NCBI GenBank assembly: GCA_030691385.1
Contig: JAUYEI010000007.1
Location: 1 to 64,000 of the forward strand
Direction of reading: 5' to 3'
Source: Azonexus sp.
GTDB taxonomy: Bacteria; Pseudomonadota; Gammaproteobacteria; Burkholderiales; Rhodocyclaceae
DNA length: 64,000 bases
Of the stretch, positions 17,874 to 26,371 are shown one piece after another. The stretch's first letter is position 1; each line of letters opens with the position of its first letter. Made by a program: the position numbers and the translations under genes. The notes under the pieces are model-generated. The model saw only the letters and a list, made by a program, of their open reading frames with translations, was not told the DNA's origin and searched no databases.

Positions 17874-18839
17874 ATGGCACACAGTGAAATCCGACTCTCG
17901 GTCGCTGAAGAGCGCACCATCTACGACGTGGCGGCCATCGACCGCGCCATGGAGGAGGCAGCCGGCAATCGCAACGAAGCGCTGGCCAGCCTCTACGACA
18001 AGATGAAACAGCGCGGCGGCGGCCGTTTCCTGATCCGCCCGACCGGCGCCGACATGATCGACGAGCTCTACGACAGCTGCCCCAATTTCAGCGACGTCAT
18101 CGACGACCTCAAGAAGTACGTCGCCCTCTCGGTCGCCGGCAACGAGCCGATGAGCTTCACGCCCATCCTGCTGCTCGGCGAACCCGGCATCGGCAAGACG
18201 CATTTCGCCCGCGAACTGGCGAACCGGCTGGGCACCGGCCACGAATTCATCTCGATGAGTTCGCTGACCGCCGGCTGGGTGCTTTCCGGCGCCTCGTCGC
18301 AGTGGAACAACGCCAAGCCGGGCAAGGTGGCGCACACGCTGGTGCATGGCGACTACGCCAACCCGGTCGTGGTGCTCGACGAAATCGACAAGGCCGGCGG
18401 CGACTCGCGCTACGACCCGATGGGTTCGCTCTACGGCCTGTTGGAACATGACACGGCGCGCGCCTTCAAGGACGAGTTCATCGACATCGACATTGATGCC
18501 TCGCACATCCTGTGGGTGACGACGGCCAATGACGAACGTTCGATTCCCGAGCCCATCCTCAACCGCATGAACGTCTACGAAGTGCCGCGCCCCGACCACG
18601 ACGCCGCCATCAGCATCGCCGCCGCGCTGTACCGTGAAATCGTCGGCCAGCACGACTGGGGTTTCCCGCCGAAAGCCGACGAAGCGGTGCTCGAACGCCT
18701 CGGCTCGCTGCCGCCGCGCGACATGCGCAAACGCCTGCTTGCCGCCTTCGGCACAGCCAAGCTGGAGGGTCGCAACTGGCTGGAAGGGCGGGATTTCGAA
18801 CAGGCCAGAATGGGACGCAGCCGGAAGATCGGTTTCTAG
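17874..18839 (+). CDS. AAA+ ATPase (Lon-like, without protease domain)
   Basis: A protein of 321 residues from the ATG at 17874, which is preceded by a strong GGAGGAAG site; the track starts five codons earlier at a second ATG that overlaps this site. It has Walker A GEPGIGKTH, Walker B VVVLDEIDK, a sensor-1 segment ILWVTTANDERSIPEPILNR and a C-terminal lid with RDMRKRLLAAFGTA, but no Ser-Lys protease domain. It resembles ATPases annotated as Lon-like. The function is unknown; it is flanked by the repeat-bearing gap upstream and a convergent EEP gene downstream. Confidence 0.8.
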   Translation: MAHSEIRLSVAEERTIYDVAAIDRAMEEAAGNRNEALASLYDKMKQRGGGRFLIRPTGADMIDELYDSCPNFSDVIDDLKKYVALSVAGNEPMSFTPILLLGEPGIGKTHFARELANRLGTGHEFISMSSLTAGWVLSGASSQWNNAKPGKVAHTLVHGDYANPVVVLDEIDKAGGDSRYDPMGSLYGLLEHDTARAFKDEFIDIDIDASHILWVTTANDERSIPEPILNRMNVYEVPRPDHDAAISIAAALYREIVGQHDWGFPPKADEAVLERLGSLPPRDMRKRLLAAFGTAKLEGRNWLEGRDFEQARMGRSRKIGF

Positions 18840-18845
18840 GCAAAA

Positions 18846-18869
18846 GATCGGGCGCTACGGCGCCCGATC
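18846..18869. terminator. Bidirectional hairpin between convergent genes
   Basis: GATCGGGCGC, loop TACG, then GCGCCCGATC gives a perfect 10-bp stem exactly between the AAA ATPase stop and the convergent EEP gene stop. There is no strong T-tract on either side. Confidence 0.65.
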
Positions 18870-19899
18870 AAACCTCTTCGATGCGCACCGACACCGGGAA
18901 ATGATCGCTGTAGCCGTCGAGATTGACGTTCTCAGCGACGTCGCCGGCCGGCAGCCCGAAACGGATCGGCCCCTCGCCGACGCGATGGCTGACCATGGGC
19001 GGATAGGCCTCGATGCGCGCGCTGCCGCCAACCGTGCGCCAGCCGCTCTTGCCCGTCAGCAGGCCGCTTGAAATCAGGATCTGGTCGAACAGGCTGGCAT
19101 CGCCGCCGAAATACAGCGTGCCGTTGAGCGGACGCTGGTTGCCCTTGTGGTCCTGGGTCATCACCGTCAGATATTCCCAGCTCAGGTTGTAGAACTTGGC
19201 ACTCTTTGCCCGCGAAACATCGCCCTTGTTGCGCAGGCCCCGGGCGTGGATGGTGATCGACTTGTCGTAGGGTTCGTCGTTGAAATCGCCGAATGCAATG
19301 ACCGCAACGCTATCGCCCTTTATTTCCCGTATCCGCCCATGCCAGTAGGCCAGCGTCTCGCCCGCCGTGGCGCGGAAACCGGACGAATACTCGGCTCCAT
19401 CGCCGGTCGACGACGACCTTGACGGCCAGTGATTGGCCAGCATGACGACTTGCTTTCCGGACGGCGCGACGAAGGTGATCTGCGTGATGTCGCGCGTGCC
19501 GGTCTGGCGCATGACCCAGTGCGAAAACAGTTCATCCATCTTGGCCGTGAACTGGTTGGCGTCGAACAGGAAAGCGGTATCGATCCCGCGCTGATCGCGC
19601 GCCGAATCGACATGAACCAGCTGGTAGTTGCGCGCCGGCAGCGCCTGGTTGAGCTGGTCGGCCAGCGCCTGCAGGGCATAGCGGTTTTCAACCTCGCACA
19701 CGCCGAGAATGTCGGGGCCGGCGCCCTCCTTCATGCGGACGATGATAGCGCCGAGCTGGGCAATCTTTCGCCTGAACAGCGTCTCCGACCAGCCCTTGAG
19801 CTCCTTCTGCACGGCCTTGGCGAGCCACGGCTCGCGCCCCGGAAAGCCTTCGGGCGCGAAGAGGTTTTCAAGATTCCAGAAGGCAATGAGCGCGGGCAT
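18868..19899 (-). CDS. Endonuclease/exonuclease/phosphatase family protein
   Basis: A 343-residue EEP-fold metal-dependent hydrolase. Family motifs are IAFWNLENLF at the start, GVCEVENRYAL (metal-binding Glu), MLANHWPSR, VIAFGDFNDEPYD and a C-terminal GYSDHFPVSVRI (catalytic His). Substrates of this group range from DNA to phosphoinositides and cannot be assigned. No signal peptide is apparent, so it is likely cytosolic. It converges with the AAA ATPase gene and shares a hairpin with it; a dispersed repeat copy lies upstream. Confidence 0.85.
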   Translation of the reverse strand: MPALIAFWNLENLFAPEGFPGREPWLAKAVQKELKGWSETLFRRKIAQLGAIIVRMKEGAGPDILGVCEVENRYALQALADQLNQALPARNYQLVHVDSARDQRGIDTAFLFDANQFTAKMDELFSHWVMRQTGTRDITQITFVAPSGKQVVMLANHWPSRSSSTGDGAEYSSGFRATAGETLAYWHGRIREIKGDSVAVIAFGDFNDEPYDKSITIHARGLRNKGDVSRAKSAKFYNLSWEYLTVMTQDHKGNQRPLNGTLYFGGDASLFDQILISSGLLTGKSGWRTVGGSARIEAYPPMVSHRVGEGPIRFGLPAGDVAENVNLDGYSDHFPVSVRIEEV

Positions 19900-19996
19900 T
19901 TTTGGACTCCTTCGGCAGCGGTCGGGGTCGTTCCAGTCTAATGAGCGATCCGGAAAATCACCAAGTCATTTTTGACCGTCGGCGGAATGACACTGG

Positions 19997-20036
19997 ATTT
20001 CAATTTTGGCCGTTTTTTCCGGTCGACCGTGGAAAC
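19997..20036 (+). repeat. Dispersed repeat copy 5 (intergenic)
   Basis: Reads ATTTCAATTTTGGCC then GTTTTTTCCGGTCGACCGTG. It is one of the best matches to the consensus except for GGTCGACC in place of GGTTGACC. It lies between the antiporter gene and the EEP gene. Confidence 0.95.
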
Positions 20037-20050
20037 GGACGCCCAAGCTC

Positions 20051-21439
20051 TCAGTTCCCGCATTCCGTTGCTTTGCCAGCACGGTGCTTTCTCCGCAGCA
20101 GCAGCGTCAGCGCCGGCGGCGCGATCAAGGTGGTCAGAATCACCATGATAACGATGACCGAGAACATGGCCTCGCTCATCACCCCGAGCTGCTTGCCAAG
20201 CATGGCGAAAATCAGTCCCACCTCGCCGCGCGGCACCATGCCCCAGCCCACTACCCAGGCATTCGCGCCGCGCCCGGCGGCGAATCCGGCGAGCAGCTTG
20301 CCGGCCACGGCGGCAGCGGTTACCCCGAGCGCGACGGCGACGATGGCGGGGTCGGCCAGCGTGGACAGGTCGACCTGCATGCCGGTGAGTACGAAAAAAA
20401 CCGGCACGAAGAAATAGCCGATCGGCTCCAGCATGTGTTCGTGCTGGTGGCCCGAGTGGCGGGCGAGCGCCTCGCGCAGGCGTTCGGCGAGCGGGTGAAT
20501 GCCACTGGGCGTGCGATTCGGCAGCAGCGCCTCGACCTCGCGCACGATTCTGGGCGTCTCGAAGGTCTTGAAAAACAGCGGTTCGAACAAGAGCCCCGCC
20601 GCGAAGGCACCGATGATTGGCGCCAGGCCGGCCAGATGCGCCAGCCAGGCCATGAACAGGCCGGTAGCCAGCACCTGGGCGAACAACATGCTCTGCCCCT
20701 TGTCCAGTTGCGCCAGCCAGCGGCTGGAGTGGGGCGCGATGGCACGACCGATGGCGATGGAGCCAACCAGGAACAGCACCGCGTTAAGGATGATGCCGCC
20801 CACTTCGCCCAGGCTGACCGAACCCGCCTGCACCAGCCCGCTAAGCACCGCCAGGATGACCAGGCCCAGCACATCGTCGATCACCGCAGCGCCCAGCACG
20901 ATGCGCGCCTCCGGCGCGCCGAGTTGCCCCAAGTCGCGGAATACCCGTCCGGTGATACCTACCGAGGTGGCGGCGAGCGTGGCGCCCAGGAACAGATAGG
21001 CATTCGTTCCCAGGCCGGGCAGCAGCCACGGCCCGGCCACGAAAGCGCCCAGCACAAATGGGGTCACGATACCGACCATGCCGACGCCGGCGGCGCGCCC
21101 GCCGACCTTCACCAGGTCTGCCAGGCGCGTCTCCAGGCCGATCTGCAACATCAGGACGATGACTCCCAACTCGGCCATGAAGGCGATGATCGGGTCCTTC
21201 ACGATGCTATCGAAATACTGGACGCCGAACAGCGACAGGTTGCCCAGAGCCACCCCCAGCAGCAGTTCACCGAGCACGGCGGGAAAGCCGATTCTTTCGG
21301 CCAGCGGCGAAAACAGCCGCGCCGCCATCAGGATGATCGCCAGCCACAACAGGTTTTCAGCGACCACGCCCCCGCCCGCAGCCCAGGCGATAGCGGGGAA
21401 AAACGCCGCGACGGCGAACGTCCATCTGGATCGGCTCAT
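20051..21439 (-). CDS. Cation:proton antiporter, CPA2 family
   Basis: A 462-residue membrane protein with about 12 transmembrane segments and the CPA2 core: GELLLGVALGNLSLFG, LGVIVLMLQIGLETRL, SVGITGRVFRDLG and an ion-binding Asp pair in AAVIDDVLGLVILAVL. It lacks a C-terminal TrkA-N domain. The start at 21439 overlaps the stop of the upstream Usp gene (ATGA); the track start lies within that gene. The N-terminus (MSRSRWTFAVAAFFPAIAWA) resembles a signal sequence. It likely exchanges Na+ or K+ for protons, coupled to a stress protein. Confidence 0.87.
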   Translation of the reverse strand: MSRSRWTFAVAAFFPAIAWAAGGGVVAENLLWLAIILMAARLFSPLAERIGFPAVLGELLLGVALGNLSLFGVQYFDSIVKDPIIAFMAELGVIVLMLQIGLETRLADLVKVGGRAAGVGMVGIVTPFVLGAFVAGPWLLPGLGTNAYLFLGATLAATSVGITGRVFRDLGQLGAPEARIVLGAAVIDDVLGLVILAVLSGLVQAGSVSLGEVGGIILNAVLFLVGSIAIGRAIAPHSSRWLAQLDKGQSMLFAQVLATGLFMAWLAHLAGLAPIIGAFAAGLLFEPLFFKTFETPRIVREVEALLPNRTPSGIHPLAERLREALARHSGHQHEHMLEPIGYFFVPVFFVLTGMQVDLSTLADPAIVAVALGVTAAAVAGKLLAGFAAGRGANAWVVGWGMVPRGEVGLIFAMLGKQLGVMSEAMFSVIVIMVILTTLIAPPALTLLLRRKHRAGKATECGN

Positions 21440-22335
21440 GGCTTTGCTATCTCTGCGGTAGCGGGGGCTAGCACCAGCACATCGCAATCGGCCGCATTGG
21501 TCACATCCTTGGCAACGCTGCCGAGCAGAAACTCCTGCATGCCGCTCTTGCCGCTGCGGCCCAGGACGATGAGTTCGGCGCGCAACGATGCGGCGCGCTC
21601 GACAATCGCGGCGGCCGGATAGCCCGCCGTGACATGGCGAGCGCAGACGCCTTCAGGCTGCGTGGCTTGCAGCCGGGTTTCCGCTTCCGCCAGGGCGCGA
21701 CGGCGGTAATCCTCGGCGAACGCCGCATCCAGGCCGGCCTGGCGCATCCGCTCGGCGATGGCTGTGTCGCAGACGTGCAGCAGCTCGATACGCGCATCCG
21801 GCGCGACCGCTCGGCACAGCGCCGGCATCGCCGCGAATCCGGGCGAGAAATCCAGCGCGACGAGGGCGTCGCGATAAGGCCCCTGCTGCGTCTGGAGCTT
21901 GACGATCAAGACCGGGCAGGTCGTCGTCCGCAGCACCCGCGCGGTGGTGGAACCGAGCAGCAGATCAAGCAGGCTGTTCTCGCCGCGCGCCCCCGCCACC
22001 ACCAGACCGGCCTCGACCACGCGCGCATAATCGGCGATTTGACTGTGGGCCCGGCCGATACGGGAGGCAGCGTGAGTCCTGATGCCGAATTGCGCTTGCA
22101 GCGTAGCCGCCAGAGCTTCCAGCCGGGTGCGCGCACCCTTGGCTGCAGCTTCGTCGTTGCAGGTGGCATCGGCCGGCCGGATGTCAGGGCCTGGATAGAG
22201 TGCCAGGGGATGCACCACGTGCAGCAGATGCAATTCGGCATGACATGCCTTGGCGATCAGGGCGGCACGGCGCACGGCCCGGCCAGCGGGGACGGAAAAA
22301 TCGGTGGCGGCGACGATGCAATGGACGGGAGTCAT
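21436..22335 (-). CDS. Tandem universal stress protein (UspA x2)
   Basis: A 299-residue protein with two UspA domains in tandem (about 1-145 and 150-299). Both have the nucleotide-binding signature G-x2-G-x9-G-S/T: GARGENSLLDLLLGST in the first and GRSGKSGMQEFLLGSV in the second, so both may bind ATP. The real start is MTPVHCIVAATDFS at 22335, behind AAGGATT; the track start is 46 codons earlier. The gene overlaps the CPA2 antiporter gene. A sister gene lies at 22614-23501, so two antiporter/Usp pairs form this block. Confidence 0.88.
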   Translation of the reverse strand: MTPVHCIVAATDFSVPAGRAVRRAALIAKACHAELHLLHVVHPLALYPGPDIRPADATCNDEAAAKGARTRLEALAATLQAQFGIRTHAASRIGRAHSQIADYARVVEAGLVVAGARGENSLLDLLLGSTTARVLRTTTCPVLIVKLQTQQGPYRDALVALDFSPGFAAMPALCRAVAPDARIELLHVCDTAIAERMRQAGLDAAFAEDYRRRALAEAETRLQATQPEGVCARHVTAGYPAAAIVERAASLRAELIVLGRSGKSGMQEFLLGSVAKDVTNAADCDVLVLAPATAEIAKP

Positions 22336-22336
22336 A

Positions 22337-22575
22337 ATCCTTGAAACCTCAGTTGGACGTGGCAGATGGTGCGCCTGGGCGGGATGGCCGGCGCGAAGCG
22401 ACGACGCAGCAGACTCATGCCTGCAAGGAGAAGCGACAAAACCGGGCGCCCGACCAGGCGTGCCAGCGGCCATGTAGCGCTGTCAGCCAAGGGGTGAATC
22501 GCCTCGAAGGCGCAAAGGCCTGTATTCATGCGGCTGGCCAAGGCTGGATAAGCGGTCAACTGAGGTTTCAAGGAT
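22337..22575. repeat. Inverted 18-bp repeats flanking the inter-usp gap
   Basis: TCCTTGAAACCTCAGTTG at 22338-22355 and its reverse complement CAACTGAGGTTTCAAGGA at 22558-22575 bound a ~200-base gap. Each copy is followed, going outward, by ATTATG or ATAATG, so the start region of the upstream usp gene seems to be duplicated in inverted orientation. The intervening ~200 bases carry no gene that I recognise. Confidence 0.8.
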
Positions 22576-22613
22576 AATGTCTCTTTGGTTTGATTGCGGG
22601 TTCGGCAAATCGC

Positions 22614-23501
22614 TTAGCGCCAGGCGACCAGCACGTCGCCGCGCGCATGGGCCAGCACGTGCTTGGTAACGCTACCGAGCAACAGTTCCTCAGTCATACC
22701 CGCGCCATGCTTGCCGAGCACGATGAGATCGGCGCCTTGTACTTCCTCCTGCTCCAGGATGCGGGGCGCGGCACCGCCATGGACCGCGATGGCGCGTCCG
22801 TTTGTTTCGGCGAAGCCAGCCTCGGTGGCGGCCTGATGCAAACGGGCGAGCGCCTCCTGGCGGGCCTCGGCACGATGGCGCTGGATGGTCTCTTCCGCTA
22901 CCCCTGCAAAGCGCAGCTTGCCTTCGAAGGGTGCCTCAAAGGCATGCAGCAGGACGATCTCAGCCCGCGGCGCGACAGCCTGCGCCAGACGCATGGCGCC
23001 CTGCGACCAGGGTGAGAAATCCACCGGCACCAGCACGCTGCGGTACGCGTCGCGCGCGGGTTGTTTCACCACCAGGATCGGACGCCGGGTCTTGCGCAAC
23101 AGGCGCTCGGCGGTTGCCCCCAGCAGCCAGTGGCGCATGAAGTCCGCGCCGCGTGCGCCCACGATCAGCAGGCTCGCATCGAGGCGCTCCGCCTCAGTGG
23201 CGATGCCTTCGAGCACCGCGCCTTCCAGCAAATACTGGCCGGCGCTCACTCCAAGCGGCGCACCGATGTCGGCGGCCAGTTGCGCCAGCGCCTCGCGCGC
23301 CTGCGCGCGGATGCATTCCTGCAAGGTCTCGCCTTCCGCGCCGAACGCGCGGCGCAGTTCGTCGAGTGCGCTCTTCTCCAGGATATGCACGAGCTCCAGC
23401 CGCGCGCCAATATCGCGCGCGAGCAGCGCCGCGCGCTGTGCGGCGTGGTGCGCGGGGGCGGAAAAATCGGTGGCGGCAAGAATGCGGGCAAGCGGTTTCA
23501 T
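22614..23501 (-). CDS. Tandem universal stress protein (UspA x2)
   Basis: A protein of 295 residues with two UspA domains. The ATP-type signatures are GARGADFMRHWLLGAT in domain 1 and GKHGAGMTEELLLGSV in domain 2. The start MKPLARILAATDFS at 23501 overlaps the stop of the KefB-like gene (ATGA); the track adds 17 codons. It is a diverged paralogue of the usp gene at 21436-22335. Pairing with a glutathione- or K+-type efflux antiporter suggests a stress-sensing accessory role, which is an inference from position. Confidence 0.88.
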   Translation of the reverse strand: MKPLARILAATDFSAPAHHAAQRAALLARDIGARLELVHILEKSALDELRRAFGAEGETLQECIRAQAREALAQLAADIGAPLGVSAGQYLLEGAVLEGIATEAERLDASLLIVGARGADFMRHWLLGATAERLLRKTRRPILVVKQPARDAYRSVLVPVDFSPWSQGAMRLAQAVAPRAEIVLLHAFEAPFEGKLRFAGVAEETIQRHRAEARQEALARLHQAATEAGFAETNGRAIAVHGGAAPRILEQEEVQGADLIVLGKHGAGMTEELLLGSVTKHVLAHARGDVLVAWR

Positions 23502-25213
23502 GAGCTTTTCTCCTTGCTCTGTTTCATCTCGAGCACGGGTGCGTAGTCCCAATCCCGCACCTCCTGTATCGTCTTGTCGATGTCGTCAGTGGATATGGAC
23601 AGCATCCGCAGCGCTGTCGCCCCCAGGCGCAGGCTGGCCTCAATGGTCTCCGGATAGGCGTGGCTTGCGCCGGCATCCATCAGTTGCGAGCTTGTATCGA
23701 GATCGCGCGCCCGCGCGATGACCGGTACTTGCGGGTAACTGCGGCGCAGAATTGCCACGGTGCGCAACGCGCTGGCGTGGTCATTCAATGTAACGACAAC
23801 CAGGGCGGCCCGCTCCGCATGCGCCGCCGCCAGCAATTCTGCATCGGAGATGTCGCCATACAACACCGGGTGCCCATCGGCGCGTCCCTGCACCACCTGT
23901 TTCTGGTCGGTGTCGAACGCCACGAACGGCACGCCGCTTGCCTTGAGAAGCACGGCGATGGTGTGGCCGACGCGGCCATAGCCGCCGATAATGACTTGCT
24001 GCTCCGGCGCCTCCGACAAGCTGTGGGCAATGCCCTGTTCCGCATCGCGTCGGATGCCTGTCAGTCGGGCTGCGATGACCTGATTGAAGCGGATCAGGAA
24101 TGCGCCCACGATCATCGAGAACAGGACGGCGGTCAGCGCGATCTGCCCTATGTCCGCGTCGATCACCTTGGCATCGAGCGCGATGGCCAGCAAGGCAAAG
24201 CCGAATTCTCCGCCCACGGCCAGCAGCAATCCGCTGCGCCATGCAGTTAACGTGTCGATGCCGCTTCTCTTCACCATTGCCGTGACAATCAGCAGCTTGC
24301 TGACTAACAGCAGCAGTGCGCCAAGTAGTGCCCAATGCCAGATGTGCAGGATGGTGGCCGGTTCGAGCAGCATGCCGATACCGATGAAAAACAGCCCGAG
24401 CAGCACATCGCGGAACGGACGGATGCTGGATTCGACCTGGTGACGGAATTCGGTTTCGCCCAGCATCATGCCAGCCAGAAATGCGCCAAACGCCAGCGAC
24501 AAACCGAGGCTGAATGTCGTCCAGGCGGCGAGCAAGGCAACCAGTAACACAGCCAGGGTGAACAGTTCGGCGGAACGGCGCCGCGTGACGAGGTGAAACA
24601 GCGGTCGCAACAACCAGCGCCCGACATAGAACACCAGCGCGAACGCCAGTAGGGCTTTGGTGATCACCCAGCCCAGTTCGCCGGCCAATAAATCGACACC
24701 GACCGCCAGACCCAGTACCGGAATCACCACCAGAAAGGGCACCGCCGTGACGTCCTGGAAAACCGACATCGCCAGTCCAAGACGACCGTGGGGCGTGTTT
24801 TCCTCGCCCTGCTCGGTTAACTGGCTGCTGACGAGGGTGGTGGATGACTGGGCAAACACCGCGCCGATCACAAAAGCCGCGGGGGCGGCCAGTCCGGCCA
24901 GCCACATGACGAGACCTACCGCGAGGGTTGTGAAGACCACTTGCCCGGTGCCGAGCCCCAGCACCAGGTGACGCAACGCGTGCAGTTGGGGCAAGGAGAA
25001 ATTGAGACCGATGGAAAACAGCAGGAAGACCACGCCAAACTCCGCCAGCGCCTTGAACTCGGGCACATTGACGGTCGGTCCCGCCGTATGTGGGCCGAGG
25101 ATCACGCCAACCAGAAAATAACCAAGGCCCGTGGGAATATGCAGGTGCTGAAAAGCGAGCACCACGACGACCGCAACGCCCAGCAGCAAGAGAATTTGCG
25201 TGAGATGTTCCAT
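23498..25213 (-). CDS. Monovalent cation:proton antiporter-2 with TrkA-N domain (KefB/KefC/YbaL-like)
   Basis: A protein of 571 residues. An N-terminal membrane domain of about 12 helices (LVGVILGPHTAGPTVNVPEF, AEFGVVFLLFSIGLNFSL) is followed by a cytosolic RCK/TrkA-N domain with the NAD-binding loop GGYGRVGHTIAVLL (about residue 410) and acidic FDTD after the second strand. Family members export K+ in exchange for protons. The start MEHLTQILLLLG at 25213 is preferred over the longer track start. It overlaps the downstream usp gene by four bases. Confidence 0.9.
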   Translation of the reverse strand: MEHLTQILLLLGVAVVVVLAFQHLHIPTGLGYFLVGVILGPHTAGPTVNVPEFKALAEFGVVFLLFSIGLNFSLPQLHALRHLVLGLGTGQVVFTTLAVGLVMWLAGLAAPAAFVIGAVFAQSSTTLVSSQLTEQGEENTPHGRLGLAMSVFQDVTAVPFLVVIPVLGLAVGVDLLAGELGWVITKALLAFALVFYVGRWLLRPLFHLVTRRRSAELFTLAVLLVALLAAWTTFSLGLSLAFGAFLAGMMLGETEFRHQVESSIRPFRDVLLGLFFIGIGMLLEPATILHIWHWALLGALLLLVSKLLIVTAMVKRSGIDTLTAWRSGLLLAVGGEFGFALLAIALDAKVIDADIGQIALTAVLFSMIVGAFLIRFNQVIAARLTGIRRDAEQGIAHSLSEAPEQQVIIGGYGRVGHTIAVLLKASGVPFVAFDTDQKQVVQGRADGHPVLYGDISDAELLAAAHAERAALVVVTLNDHASALRTVAILRRSYPQVPVIARARDLDTSSQLMDAGASHAYPETIEASLRLGATALRMLSISTDDIDKTIQEVRDWDYAPVLEMKQSKEKSS

Positions 25214-25268
25214 CAACAGGACTATATCCTCGATGCCGATCAGGCGGCAACAAAGCACTCAAGGGGTT

Positions 25269-25460
25269 TCATGGCCTGCTCTCCTGCGGACGAATGATCG
25301 CGGTCAGCGCAGGGTGGAGAAATCCAGCCGCGCGCCGAGGGCGTCGCAGAAATGCGTCGAAGCGAGCGAGATGTCCACCAGAAAAGCCCTCCTCTTCCTC
25401 GAAAAAGCCGGCCCACTCGCTGAGCGCCGCGAGCCTGCTCACCACGGAGGAAGATTGCAC
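25269..25460 (-). CDS. Possible small hypothetical protein
   Basis: An open frame of 63 codons from a GTG, with SEWAGFFEEEEGFSGG and a basic C-terminal half. It precedes the kefB-like gene on the same strand. Codon use looks plausible but no family is recognised and no ribosome binding site is clear; it may be a fragment left from rearrangement. The rest of the 25214-25629 gap holds an AT-rich stretch near 25490-25500 and the vapBC promoter region. Confidence 0.25.
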   Translation of the reverse strand: MQSSSVVSRLAALSEWAGFFEEEEGFSGGHLARFDAFLRRPRRAAGFLHPALTAIIRPQESRP

Positions 25461-25593
25461 CAGTGGTCTGCAGAGCGCTCATATTGAATATATGTACCGT
25501 GCGCGAGCTAGAAATCAAAGGCTTGGCGGGTGATTTGGCAACCGGTGCACCACACTGACAATCGACACCTTGCCGCCCGTGGAGCTATCATGC

Positions 25594-25616
25594 GTCTTAC
25601 CAATCCGTCTTACCAA
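25594..25616 (+). promoter_or_regulatory. Direct repeat upstream of vapBC (possible autoregulatory operator)
   Basis: GTCTTACCAA occurs at 25594-25603 and again at 25607-25616, a 13-base period, just before the antitoxin start. VapB-type antitoxins usually repress their own operon through such repeats; binding here is not shown. Confidence 0.4.
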
Positions 25617-25629
25617 ACAGAGGCCAAAC

Positions 25630-25902
25630 GTGGAAACCGTCAAAATGTCGAGCAAAGGGCAGATCGTCATTCCCAAGGCAATGCGCGATTCGCACCATCT
25701 GCACCCAGGTGTGGAGTTCATCATCATTGAGGAAGGAAACAGCCTGCGCCTCATGCCGGCCGCCAACATCAAACAAGCTACGGTTGATGAAGTCGGCGGC
25801 ATCCTTCACCGGGCTGGCCGGGTGCCCGTGTCCGATGACGACATGCGGGCCGCACTGAGGGCCAAGGCCAAGGCCAACGACGACGCCAGCAAACAAGCCT
25901 GA
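25630..25902 (+). CDS. vapB: AbrB/SpoVT-type antitoxin VapB
   Basis: A protein of 90 residues from the GTG at 25630 (an ATG lies at 25645). The N-terminal swapped-hairpin domain is VKMSSKGQIVIPKAMRD followed by VEFIIIEEGNSLRLMPA; the C-terminal part (SDDDMRAALRAKAKAND) is the toxin-binding tail. It neutralises the PIN toxin encoded next and probably represses the operon. Its stop codon overlaps the vapC start by one base (TGATG). The pair closes the accessory block between the antiporter/usp genes and the hydrogenase locus. Confidence 0.9.
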   Translation: METVKMSSKGQIVIPKAMRDSHHLHPGVEFIIIEEGNSLRLMPAANIKQATVDEVGGILHRAGRVPVSDDDMRAALRAKAKANDDASKQA

Positions 25903-26300
25903 TGATTGCCCTGGACACCAACGTTCTCGCCCGCTTCCTGCTGCGGGACGATGAGGCCCAGTACAAGGCCGCCGCTGCACTCCTGACGAAGGCTCGCCAC
26001 TACACCACCCCGCCGACCGTGTTGATTGAACTGGTGTGGGTGCTGGAATCCACCGACTGTGACCGGGCCACCATCGCCCATGCCCTCCGCCTGTTGTTCA
26101 ACCTGCCCAACTTTGAACCGCTCGAATTTGATGCCGTGTTGCGGGCGCTCAACGGGTACGAAGCAGGGATGGATTTCGCCGACGCCATGCACCTGGCACT
26201 GAGCGGCAAGGCCAAGGCCGAGAGTTTTATCACCTCCGACAAGGCCTTTGCCAAACGCGCCAAGAAGGAAGAGGCATACCCGCCGATCGAACTCCTTTGA
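25902..26300 (+). CDS. vapC: PIN-domain toxin VapC
   Basis: A 132-residue PIN-domain ribonuclease. The acidic catalytic residues are in MIALDTNVLARFL (Asp5), IELVWVLE (Glu about 42), and GMDFADAMHL (Asp about 92-95), with a further Asp in ITSDKAF. VapC toxins cleave specific RNAs, often initiator tRNA or rRNA, to slow growth. It overlaps vapB and converges with hoxC, leaving 71 bases. All key acidic residues appear intact, so the toxin is probably active. Confidence 0.92.
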   Translation: MIALDTNVLARFLLRDDEAQYKAAAALLTKARHYTTPPTVLIELVWVLESTDCDRATIAHALRLLFNLPNFEPLEFDAVLRALNGYEAGMDFADAMHLALSGKAKAESFITSDKAFAKRAKKEEAYPPIELL

Positions 26301-26371
26301 GCCATTTTCCGGCCTGACCATCACATTGACGAGCGAGTGGATTCGAAGGCCATAGTGGCGGCCTGTCCAGG

